NCBI GenBank assembly: GCA_965371245.1
Contig: CBDUXT010000128.1
Coordinates: 1-12,674, forward strand
Origin: CBDUXT01 sp965371245
GTDB lineage: Bacteria > Planctomycetota > Phycisphaerae > UBA1845
Direction: 5' to 3'
Length of the DNA stretch: 12,674 nucleotides
This document shows positions 1 through 5,508 of the stretch, piece by piece. The notes under the pieces are model-generated. The model was not told the origin of the DNA. It worked only from the letters and a program-made list of their open reading frames with translations, and made no database searches. Positions within the stretch are counted from its first letter, which is position 1. Every line of letters begins with the position of its first letter. The translations under genes were made by a program, and so were the position numbers.

Positions 1-55
1 CGTTCTTGTTCATCCAGAACTCAGGAAACGGCTCCAAAAAGTGCGAAACTCGAAG

Positions 56-1222
56 TCAGGGGTTGCCAAGTCCTCCATTGAGATAGATCCCGCTTTGCGA
101 GCCGGAGTTGGCGACCGCAATGTCAGGTCGCGAGTCGCCGTTGACGTCCCCGATCACCAGCCAATAGGTTAACGCATCCTGCAATCCGAAGGTCTCTCGT
201 CGCAGCGCATGACCCTTCCCTTCGTTGTAGTACACGGCGTTTTGCGCACCCATGTTTCCCGTGACGATGTCGATATCGCCGTCGGAATCGATGTCCGCGA
301 CGGCTATGCAGAAGGTCTGCTCCTGCGCGCTTCCGAAGACCCCCGACCGCTTGAACCCGCCTCGCCCGTCGCCGAAACAGATTCGGTTCGGCTCACCGCC
401 GTTGGCGAGGACGAGATCGAGATGCCCGTCGCCGTCCATGTCGGCCGCCGCGACCATTCGCGTGTCATCCGTCCCGGTGCCGAAGGGCCGCCCCTCACCG
501 AGCATGCCCTTTCCGTTGTTTAGGTACAGGCGATTCGGCTGACCGTTTCGGTTCGCGGCCGCCACGTCCGGATCACCATCATGGTCTACGTCCGCGATGG
601 TCAGCTTGATCGTATGATTCTCTTCAGCACCGAACTGCTGCCATTCAACGAAGTGCCCGTCGCCGGTGTTTCGATACACCACGTTGCGCCCCCGACGGTT
701 GGCGACCAACACATCGAGCCAGCCGTCACCGTCCAAATCAACCACCTGAACATCGCGAGACATGTTGGCCGCGGGCGAAACATAGCCGACGTGTACGATC
801 TCTTCGGCCGCCGTCCGTTCGTAGATGGAATTGGGGCTGCGGTCGTTGGCCACCACGAAGTCGATCCGCCCATCCTTGTCCAGATCGCCGTGGGCAATGG
901 CATAGCTCGTGTTCGCGGCTTGCCCCAAAGGAACGGCCAGGCTGAACGAGTTCGAGGTTCCATGCGCCGGGTGTCGTCGCTGCACATTGGGGTCGAAGTT
1001 GTTCAGCACGAGCATGTTGGGGCGAGGCCAATGGCGACCGTTGGCCAGCAGAACGTCCAGGTCACCATCACCATCGACGTCGAACAGCGACACGGAGGCG
1101 GTAAGGTCCCCGGGGCCGCCCAGAGTGATCTCCGGCGAGGCCGAAAAGGTCGGCGCGACGACCGCGGGCGGCACTGCGCCGACGGCCAGCAGCGAGAACG
1201 TCATGGCCGTGACAGTGAACAT
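56..1222 (-). CDS. Predicted secreted FG-GAP/VCBS repeat protein, seven-bladed beta-propeller
   Basis: The 388-residue product has seven repeats, each with a calcium-loop motif of the D-x-D-x-D-G-x-x-D type, starting near residues 48, 113, 162, 211, 261, 310 and 359. The last is degenerate (D-V-N-G-D-S-R-P-D). Each loop is followed by an ANxxxxNxxY-type strand, which is typical of FG-GAP/VCBS repeats in integrin-like propellers. Seven repeats fill the whole mature chain, so this is probably one complete propeller with no enzymatic domain. The N-terminus is hydrophobic (residues 1-25) and resembles a signal peptide, but has no Lys/Arg before the core, so export is inferred. The ATG start is supported by GGGGAAG a few bases upstream. 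A surface, adhesive or carbohydrate-related role is common for the family, but no substrate can be named. It is transcribed alone, away from its neighbour. Confidence 0.85.
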   Translation of the reverse strand: MFTVTAMTFSLLAVGAVPPAVVAPTFSASPEITLGGPGDLTASVSLFDVDGDGDLDVLLANGRHWPRPNMLVLNNFDPNVQRRHPAHGTSNSFSLAVPLGQAANTSYAIAHGDLDKDGRIDFVVANDRSPNSIYERTAAEEIVHVGYVSPAANMSRDVQVVDLDGDGWLDVLVANRRGRNVVYRNTGDGHFVEWQQFGAEENHTIKLTIADVDHDGDPDVAAANRNGQPNRLYLNNGKGMLGEGRPFGTGTDDTRMVAAADMDGDGHLDLVLANGGEPNRICFGDGRGGFKRSGVFGSAQEQTFCIAVADIDSDGDIDIVTGNMGAQNAVYYNEGKGHALRRETFGLQDALTYWLVIGDVNGDSRPDIAVANSGSQSGIYLNGGLGNP

Positions 1223-1292
1223 GTTCTTCCCCGTATCAGGTTTGTCTCTTTCGCGCTAGGGTTGCCGTCGCACGCCGACCACGTCAGCGCTC

Positions 1293-1322
1293 ATACTATG
1301 GCGAAGCTTTGGGGTTTGGCAA
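1293..1322 (-). promoter_or_regulatory. Candidate sigma70-type promoter of the FG-GAP gene
   Basis: Read on the - strand, TTGCCA (1317-1322) and TAGTAT (1293-1298) are separated by 18 bases, about 70 bases before the start codon at 1222. The -35 box matches 5 of 6 consensus positions and the -10 box 4 of 6. Spacing and placement are plausible, but there is no independent support. Confidence 0.33.
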
Positions 1323-1589
1323 CCGGCCAACCGTATGCATTTGTCGTAAGGCATGGACGGGACGTGGCCTGCCAGACGCCAGCGGAGACTCTTGAATCGA
1401 GGAGGCCGAATTTGTATGATGAACGGTCGGTCGTTCGGCCAAGGGCCCTAGTCGGTTGGAATACCGGATACGAACTTCCTGGACGTCTATCACGCTGGGC
1501 CTGGTCGCGCGGACGAGTTGCGTAGTGCGCGAAGGCATTGACGTTGCATCCGGCATCGCCGGTGATCCCATGATCGACTCCGCGAGCGT

Positions 1590-1612
1590 CCTACCGACTG
1601 ACCTTCGGTAGG
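1590..1612 (+). promoter_or_regulatory. Stem-loop in the leader of the zinc-ribbon membrane gene
   Basis: CCTACCGA (1590-1597) pairs perfectly with TCGGTAGG (1605-1612) around a 7-base loop, ending 37 bases before the start codon at 1650. No T-run follows, so it does not look like an intrinsic terminator for either strand. It could be an operator, an mRNA leader structure or a chance palindrome. Confidence 0.3.
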
Positions 1613-1649
1613 CACTTGTCAACCGAATGAACTGACGAAAGGCCCGCTC

Positions 1650-2930
1650 ATGGCCAACCCAGACGCTGATCGGATCACGGTTCCATGCCCCTGCGGGGCG
1701 AAGCTGAAGATCCCCGCTGCCGCGGCCGGACGGAAGGTCCGCTGTCCAAAATGCAAAGAGGTCTTCACCGTACCTGACTTACCCGCGGTAGGGGAGACGA
1801 TCGAGCCCGCCGCGGAGCCGGCCGATAGCCCAGCCGAGTCGCTCTCTGTCTTTCAGGAACTCGTCGATCAGGAACGCACCGCCGCCGCGAACTCGTCACC
1901 GGACCTGCCCCGGATGCAAGTGGCCTGCCCAGGCTGTGGCGCGGCGATACCCGGCAATGCCGCGCTCTGCGTACAATGCGGGTACAACCTCGAGACGGGC
2001 AAGCAAACCAAGGCGGCCAGCGTCCGCGCCGCCAAGGCCCACGCCGCGGCCCGCAAACTAGCGACCGGGGCCGGCGGGTTCGCCCTGGGCTGTCTTCTTA
2101 GCGCAGTCGGCGCGCTCATCGGTGCGGCCGTCTGGGCCGGGATCGCCATTGCCAGCGAGTATGAGATCGGCTGGATCGCCTGTCTGATAGGGTTTCTCGC
2201 CGGCGGTGGCATGGTCCTGGGCTACCGAGAAAAGAACCAGCGGGCCGGCGTGGTGGCTGCCGGAATCGCCGTGCTCGGCATCGGGGCCGCCCGAATCATG
2301 ATGATCCTGTTCTTCCTCTCCTCCGAAATCGGTGATTTCGCGGACACGAGGGAATTCAAGGAGATGGTTCTCTCCATACACCTTGCGCGGCTCGAGTACC
2401 AGGAGCAGAACCTCCCGCCGTGGGACGAGGACGCCTGGTGGGATCTCGTAGAGCAAAAACAGAGCGACGAGCTGGCCCCCCTCAATGATCCAGACTTCAC
2501 GCAGGCGTGGGAGTCGTTCGAGGACTGGAGTAGTGACGTCAAGTGGGCGGACGCGGATTTCGTTCGCTCCTTCTTGATTAACCGCCTTGCCAGGCGCGGT
2601 CTGCCCGACGACCCGGGTGACGTTCCGCCCATCTCGCTTGAGGAATGGGAGGAGCGCTGCCGCAGCGCGACGGCTGAGGCGGACGCCATGTCCACCGATG
2701 AACGGGTTGAACGGGCCAAAGAGCTCAAAAGCGAAGCCGACGTCGATCTTGATGCCGACGAGCTTGAGGACGCGCTGAAGGGCGCTGTTGAACTAGCGTC
2801 TTTACAGGGGGTCCAAGAGGAGGTTTCCTGGACCCAGCTCTTCGTGGATCACCCCTTGGACTTGCTCTTCATCGGGTTGGCCCTGGTGGGCGCGTTCAAG
2901 CTGGCCAGCGGCAGCGACGACGACGCATAG
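1650..2930 (+). CDS. Membrane protein with two N-terminal zinc ribbons
   Basis: The 426-residue product begins with a compact ribbon (C13-x-C15...C32-x2-C35) resembling MJ0042-type ribbons, where the first CxxC is shortened to C-P-C. A second, different ribbon (C93-x2-C96...C107-x2-C110, ending in GYNLETG) follows after an acidic linker. Hydrophobic segments at about 142-168, 173-191 and 200-224 form a membrane block. A highly acidic soluble region (about 230-398, rich in Glu, Asp and Trp) comes next, and a final segment lies at about 401-419. The start is supported by AAAGG seven bases before the ATG. The ribbons could bind nucleic acid or protein, but nothing identifies a partner. I do not recognise the family beyond its ribbons; similar ribbon-plus-membrane proteins are common in planctomycetes. 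Confidence 0.82.
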   Translation: MANPDADRITVPCPCGAKLKIPAAAAGRKVRCPKCKEVFTVPDLPAVGETIEPAAEPADSPAESLSVFQELVDQERTAAANSSPDLPRMQVACPGCGAAIPGNAALCVQCGYNLETGKQTKAASVRAAKAHAAARKLATGAGGFALGCLLSAVGALIGAAVWAGIAIASEYEIGWIACLIGFLAGGGMVLGYREKNQRAGVVAAGIAVLGIGAARIMMILFFLSSEIGDFADTREFKEMVLSIHLARLEYQEQNLPPWDEDAWWDLVEQKQSDELAPLNDPDFTQAWESFEDWSSDVKWADADFVRSFLINRLARRGLPDDPGDVPPISLEEWEERCRSATAEADAMSTDERVERAKELKSEADVDLDADELEDALKGAVELASLQGVQEEVSWTQLFVDHPLDLLFIGLALVGAFKLASGSDDDA

Positions 2931-2935
2931 GAAAG

Positions 2936-2964
2936 ATGCCGGGTCGATGACCCAACCTACGGCT
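2936..2964. repeat. REP-like palindrome, copy 1 of the GGGTCATCGACCC core
   Basis: GGGTC (2941-2945) and GACCC (2949-2953) form a hairpin with a 3-base loop. On the - strand this is GGGTCATCGACCC, identical over 13 bases to the core at 4742-4754 in the other orientation. The similarity extends outward (AGGTTGGGTC... here, AGGTCGGGTC... there). It sits in the short gap between two + strand genes. Confidence 0.55.
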
Positions 2965-2987
2965 GTCGTCGACATGGATATGGATCA

Positions 2988-3515
2988 ATGAAATCGCTTC
3001 GACGGCTTACCGTTGCAAAAGGATTCTGGCTTGGCGCGTTGTTTGGCGCCATAGTCCCGTCGATTGGGATGCACTTGCTAATGACGGTTCACTTTAGTGA
3101 CGGAAGCGTCCTTGATGTAGCCGTTGTGTTTCTCATCTACTGCATGAACCTCCCCGCAATCCTACTAGGGGAGTTCATATTTTTTATGTTAGGCGGAATG
3201 CCGGTAGCGGGAGGCCCGCCGGTAGTAGTGGAGTTGTCGGTAGATAGGGACGCGATAACGCAATTCTACATGGCGTTTGGCATTGTTACTAATGTCTTAT
3301 TCTATGGGGGGCTCGCTTCGCTAGCCAGTCGATTGCTTATCCGGCAAGACAGGCTGAAGCGCGGCTTGTGCGTTCGCTGTGCCTACGACTTGACCGGGCT
3401 CCCGGTCCCTCGTTGCCCGGAGTGCAACACGGCTTTCGACCCGTCCCGAGTCCGTCATATCCCCGCACCAGGGCACGAAGAGACGCCGAACACGCCGTCG
3501 CGCGCACCGTCGTGA
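2988..3515 (+). CDS. Small membrane protein with C-terminal zinc ribbon
   Basis: The 175-residue product has predicted membrane segments at about 12-34, 43-70 and 92-116, followed by a basic stretch and a zinc ribbon (C128-x2-C131-AYDLTGLP...C143-x2-C146). In planctomycete-like genomes this ribbon often ends small membrane proteins of unknown role. By the positive-inside rule the ribbon is likely cytoplasmic. Codon use differs from the neighbours: ATA, TTA, CTA and GTA recur in the first two thirds, and the local GC content is visibly lower. This could mean transfer or relaxed selection. The start ATG has only a weak GGAT upstream. It lies 57 bases after the preceding gene on the same strand, so co-transcription is possible. 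No function can be assigned. Confidence 0.72.
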   Translation: MKSLRRLTVAKGFWLGALFGAIVPSIGMHLLMTVHFSDGSVLDVAVVFLIYCMNLPAILLGEFIFFMLGGMPVAGGPPVVVELSVDRDAITQFYMAFGIVTNVLFYGGLASLASRLLIRQDRLKRGLCVRCAYDLTGLPVPRCPECNTAFDPSRVRHIPAPGHEETPNTPSRAPS

Positions 3516-3951
3516 GCGCCGTGGACTTTCCCTCTTCTTTACCAACCGGCTCCGCGGGCCGACCTATAAGCGCCACGGCGCAGTGCAAAAACCGGCGACC
3601 GCACGCACATGCGCGCTTCTTCGTCGGCCAATTCCAACGACTCGTGCAGGACGTCCATGGCGTGCGAAGGACAGTCCGTTTGCGGCGAGTCGCTGTCAAG
3701 TCTGCTGTGGAGCTCACTTCCCACCGGCCGGCCTGTCGTACTATCGGTCCATCTCGATCCACGACCGATTGTAGGAACTTCGGTTGGCCTCATCGCAATT
3801 CGTATTGAACACTTGCCGGGTACGGGCGTGAATTCTTTCCTATCTTGACGCCTGATTGTTGGCACTTGGAGCTGCGTGACACGACAACGGCGGCCGATTC
3901 AACAGGCGGACGGAAACATGTTGGCGACGCCATCAACCGGGAGAAACAACG
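3516..3951. other. Gene-free region between membrane protein genes
   Basis: No reading frame here has convincing protein character. The - strand frame at 3539-3865 (108 residues) is Arg/Ser-rich and has the hairpin repeat inside its 3' part. The region contains repeat copy 1 (3570-3629). I see no clear promoter for the next gene, although a GGGAG ribosome binding site (3939-3943) precedes it. Confidence 0.55.
3570..3629 (-). repeat. Dispersed hairpin repeat, copy 1
   Basis: This copy shares the 20-base stretch AAAAACCGGCGACCGCACGC (3587-3606) with 4841-4860, plus partly matching flanks on both sides (GCGCCACGGCG... and ...GCGCGCTTC...). CCGGCGA can pair with TCGTCGG (3621-3627) using one G-U pair. 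Read on the - strand, the hairpin is followed by TTTTT, giving an intrinsic-terminator shape. No - strand gene that it would terminate is evident, so it may simply be a repeat element. Confidence 0.6.
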
Positions 3952-4674
3952 ATGACTCTATCGACTAAAGAGCGAACGGTGACGGACGGGGGGCCTTGCG
4001 ATCCACTGAATGAGGCGGAGGATCACAACACGACGACACCCCAGGAAACCGCCGCCCACGAGAACCTTGCCAAGGCCCAGGAAATGGGACACAAAGCCTA
4101 CGGGGCGACGAAGGAGGCGACGGTGTATGCCGTGTCGGCCGTCAAGACCCTTCTTGGCGATCCGATGGGTGGGCAGGGCAAGGCGCTCGCCGTGCTCGGG
4201 GATGCCAAGGCACTGTCAGCCGGTCTTGTCTTCAGCGCGCTCTTTTGCGCGTCCGCCGTCCTCCTCGGGTACTTCGCCCACCTTGCGCCTCAAGGGGGTC
4301 GCGTTGGCCTGATCGACTATATGACCCTTTTCCTGGTTGCTCTGACTCTCCCGGCCGCCTTGTGGGCTAGCTTTGTGGTGGTGGGCAAGGTGTTCGGCGG
4401 GAAGGCGAGCTGCAACGCGTGTGCCTTCGCCGCGGGCGTCGCCCTGTTGCCCATGGCCGTCATCCTCTTGGTTCTCCCGATTCTTGGTCCCGGCAACATG
4501 GAGGTTCTGGCCGTCACCGGGTTGTTCGGAATGACGATCACGATCCTACTTCTCAACAGCGCACTGCTGGATGTATTGAAGCTGTCCACGCGACAGGCGG
4601 TGCTACTGACGCCGACGCTGATTCTCGTGACCGGATACATTGCCAAGATGATTGGTTTCGCCTTTCTTCGCTAG
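3952..4674 (+). CDS. Multi-pass membrane protein of unknown function
   Basis: The 240-residue product has a hydrophilic N-terminus of about 85 residues, then roughly five predicted membrane segments at about 88-110, 122-146, 154-178, 185-207 and 215-236. The soluble part includes an Ala/Lys/Glu-rich stretch that may be helical (about 33-65) and a Gly-rich turn (GDPMGGQGK, about 69-77). The layout of a soluble N-terminus plus five helices resembles Yip1-type membrane proteins, but I see no diagnostic motif, so this is only a suggestion. There is a CNAC pair (C154, C157) at the edge of the third helix. GGGAG eight bases before the ATG supports the start. Two copies of the same hairpin repeat flank the gene in the same orientation. 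Confidence 0.78.
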   Translation: MTLSTKERTVTDGGPCDPLNEAEDHNTTTPQETAAHENLAKAQEMGHKAYGATKEATVYAVSAVKTLLGDPMGGQGKALAVLGDAKALSAGLVFSALFCASAVLLGYFAHLAPQGGRVGLIDYMTLFLVALTLPAALWASFVVVGKVFGGKASCNACAFAAGVALLPMAVILLVLPILGPGNMEVLAVTGLFGMTITILLLNSALLDVLKLSTRQAVLLTPTLILVTGYIAKMIGFAFLR

Positions 4675-4736
4675 TTCTCAAGGACCGGCGGGTACGATTG
4701 AGCCACCGCCAGCGAGATGGCACTGCGCAGCCAAGA

Positions 4737-4758
4737 AGGTCGGGTCATCGACCCGACG
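4737..4758. repeat. REP-like palindrome, copy 2 of the GGGTCATCGACCC core
   Basis: GTCGGGTC (4739-4746) pairs perfectly with GACCCGAC (4750-4757) around the 3-base loop ATC. The 13-base core is identical, in inverse orientation, to the palindrome at 2941-2953. It lies between the end of the membrane gene and the terminator-like repeat. Confidence 0.58.
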
Positions 4759-4822
4759 AACGAAACTTTCATCCCCATCTACGAGACTTCGCCAACCAAC
4801 TTCGCCGCTCAAGGCACAAGTG

Positions 4823-4892
4823 GCGCCAAGGCGTAGCGCAAAAAACCGGCGACCGCACGCGCAAGCGCGTTTCGGCCGCCGGTTCGTGTTTC
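4823..4892 (-). repeat. Dispersed hairpin repeat, copy 2
   Basis: This is the second copy of the unit at 3570-3629, in the same orientation. The copies share 20 identical bases around the A-run and left stem, and similar sequence for about 15-20 bases on either side. Here the palindrome is better preserved and also serves as a terminator for the - strand gene next to it. Confidence 0.6.
4840..4884 (-). terminator. Intrinsic terminator of the 94-residue protein gene
   Basis: CCGGCGACCG (4846-4855) pairs with CGGCCGCCGG (4873-4882) with one mismatch, and the inner ACGCG/CGCGT (4857-4861, 4866-4870) closes a CAAG tetraloop. Read on the - strand, the stem is followed directly by TTTTTT (4845-4840). 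It begins about 28 bases after the TAA stop of the upstream - strand gene, the expected position for a Rho-independent terminator. Confidence 0.72.
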
Positions 4893-4912
4893 ACTGATGC
4901 ATCAACGCGGTC

Positions 4913-5197
4913 TTAGAAGTTGACGTTCAGATCGCAGTTACAGGCAAGCATCTTGGCTTTGGTGATCGTGATGTAGGGGTTGTCGCTGATCTTCGTGACC
5001 GTCAGCGGCTCGGGGCCGACGAAGTTGATCAACGGCGAGCGGCCGGGGGCCACACCGTCTTCGGGAACGCGGCAGAGATGCCCGCTCCAGTTACAGACGT
5101 AGGCGCCGGCTTCCGAAATCGACTCGAACGGAACGATCGCGCCAAAAGAGTGGCACAGCGTTTCGGCGTTCACTGACTTCTGCGTGGTACTGGTCAT
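4913..5197 (-). CDS. Small cysteine-containing protein of unknown function (94 aa)
   Basis: I chose the internal ATG at 5195-5197 because AAGGAG lies eight bases upstream. The longer frame from 5476 would run through the palindromes and has a composition unlike the rest. The 94-residue product has five cysteines (C15, C35, C42, C86, C88), the last two as CNC near the end. Its core, with an N-W-S-G-H-L-C-R-V-P stretch (36-45) and alternating hydrophobic strands up to a D-L-N-V-N-F terminus, suggests a small beta-rich fold. There is no signal peptide or membrane segment, so it is probably cytoplasmic. It has its own terminator downstream and two palindromes upstream, which suggests an independently controlled gene. 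I half-recall similar planctomycete small proteins but cannot name a family or a function. Confidence 0.75.
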   Translation of the reverse strand: MTSTTQKSVNAETLCHSFGAIVPFESISEAGAYVCNWSGHLCRVPEDGVAPGRSPLINFVGPEPLTVTKISDNPYITITKAKMLACNCDLNVNF

Positions 5198-5220
5198 CGA
5201 AGAATCTCCTTGCGTGTTCG

Positions 5221-5241
5221 TTTGGCAAACAAAATGCCAAA
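5221..5241 (-). promoter_or_regulatory. Perfect palindrome upstream of the small protein gene
   Basis: TTTGGCA (5221-5227) and TGCCAAA (5235-5241) are perfect inverted 7-base arms with a 7-base AT-rich spacer, 24 bases upstream of the start codon. Position and form fit a repressor operator or a leader hairpin. No clear -10 box could be fixed nearby. Confidence 0.42.
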
Positions 5242-5248
5242 AAGCCTG

Positions 5249-5266
5249 ACAATTGCCGCCAATTGT
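5249..5266 (-). promoter_or_regulatory. Second perfect palindrome upstream of the small protein gene
   Basis: ACAATTG (5249-5255) and CAATTGT (5260-5266) are inverted 7-base arms around CCGC, seven bases beyond the first palindrome. Its arms are unrelated in sequence to the first one. Together they look like a regulatory region, but which protein would bind is unknown. Confidence 0.4.
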
Positions 5267-5465
5267 GTTCGGGGTCGGGACGCCCGCCCCTGTTTCATGC
5301 TGCACATATCGGAAGTAGAAAAACGCGACTGAAGGAATACACCTGGATTCCACCGGGGCTTTCCGCGATGCCGGATTCCATCGCCGAAGCAGGTGATCCA
5401 AGCGGAACCCGGGGGGCTGAGCTGCGCATGATGGCGCGTCGCCCGAGGGATGGCTGGGAGGGTTT

Positions 5466-5503
5466 CGGCGTTCCACGCCGACCGTGGGGAACAGTCGGTG
5501 TGC
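5466..5503 (-). terminator. Possible topA transcription end (hairpins without U-tract)
   Basis: Just after the topA stop on the - strand lie CCGAC...GTCGG (within about 5482-5502) and CGGCGT-GGA-ACGCCG (5480-5466). Both are GC-rich hairpins in a suitable place. No T-run follows, so this would be a weak or Rho-dependent end at best. Confidence 0.3.
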
Positions 5504-5508
5504 GGCCC

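Larger units (their letters stand above)
1223..1649. other. Gene-free divergent intergenic region
   Basis: This stretch lies between two divergent genes. The reading frames crossing it give low-complexity, Arg/Ser/Pro-rich translations without recognisable motifs or ribosome binding sites, so I do not call a gene. It holds the candidate promoter at 1293-1322, a small imperfect palindrome near 1423-1438 (GAACG...CGTTC) and the stem-loop at 1590-1612. Confidence 0.6.
5198..5508. other. Gene-free region downstream of topA
   Basis: This region of 311 bases lies between the topA stop and the small gene start, both on the - strand. It holds the two palindromes at 5221-5266 and the hairpins near the topA end. 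I see no separate gene in it. Confidence 0.55.

Noticed and set aside
581..1525. Long + strand reading frame of 314 residues opposite the FG-GAP gene
   Set aside because: It mirrors the repeat coding strand of the FG-GAP gene and has no family motifs; the - strand frame shows clear calcium-loop repeats.
3539..3865. 108-residue reading frame on the - strand
   Set aside because: The product is Arg/Ser-rich with no motif or ribosome binding site, and the terminator-like hairpin repeat lies inside its 3' part.
3868..3890. Sigma54-type promoter (TTGGCACTTGGAGCTGC) before 3952
   Set aside because: The GG and GC elements are 11 bases apart instead of the required 10, so the spacing does not fit.
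5198..5476. N-terminal extension of the small protein gene to 187 residues
   Set aside because: The extension runs through both palindromes, has an unrelated composition, and a strong AAGGAG sits right before the internal ATG at 5197.
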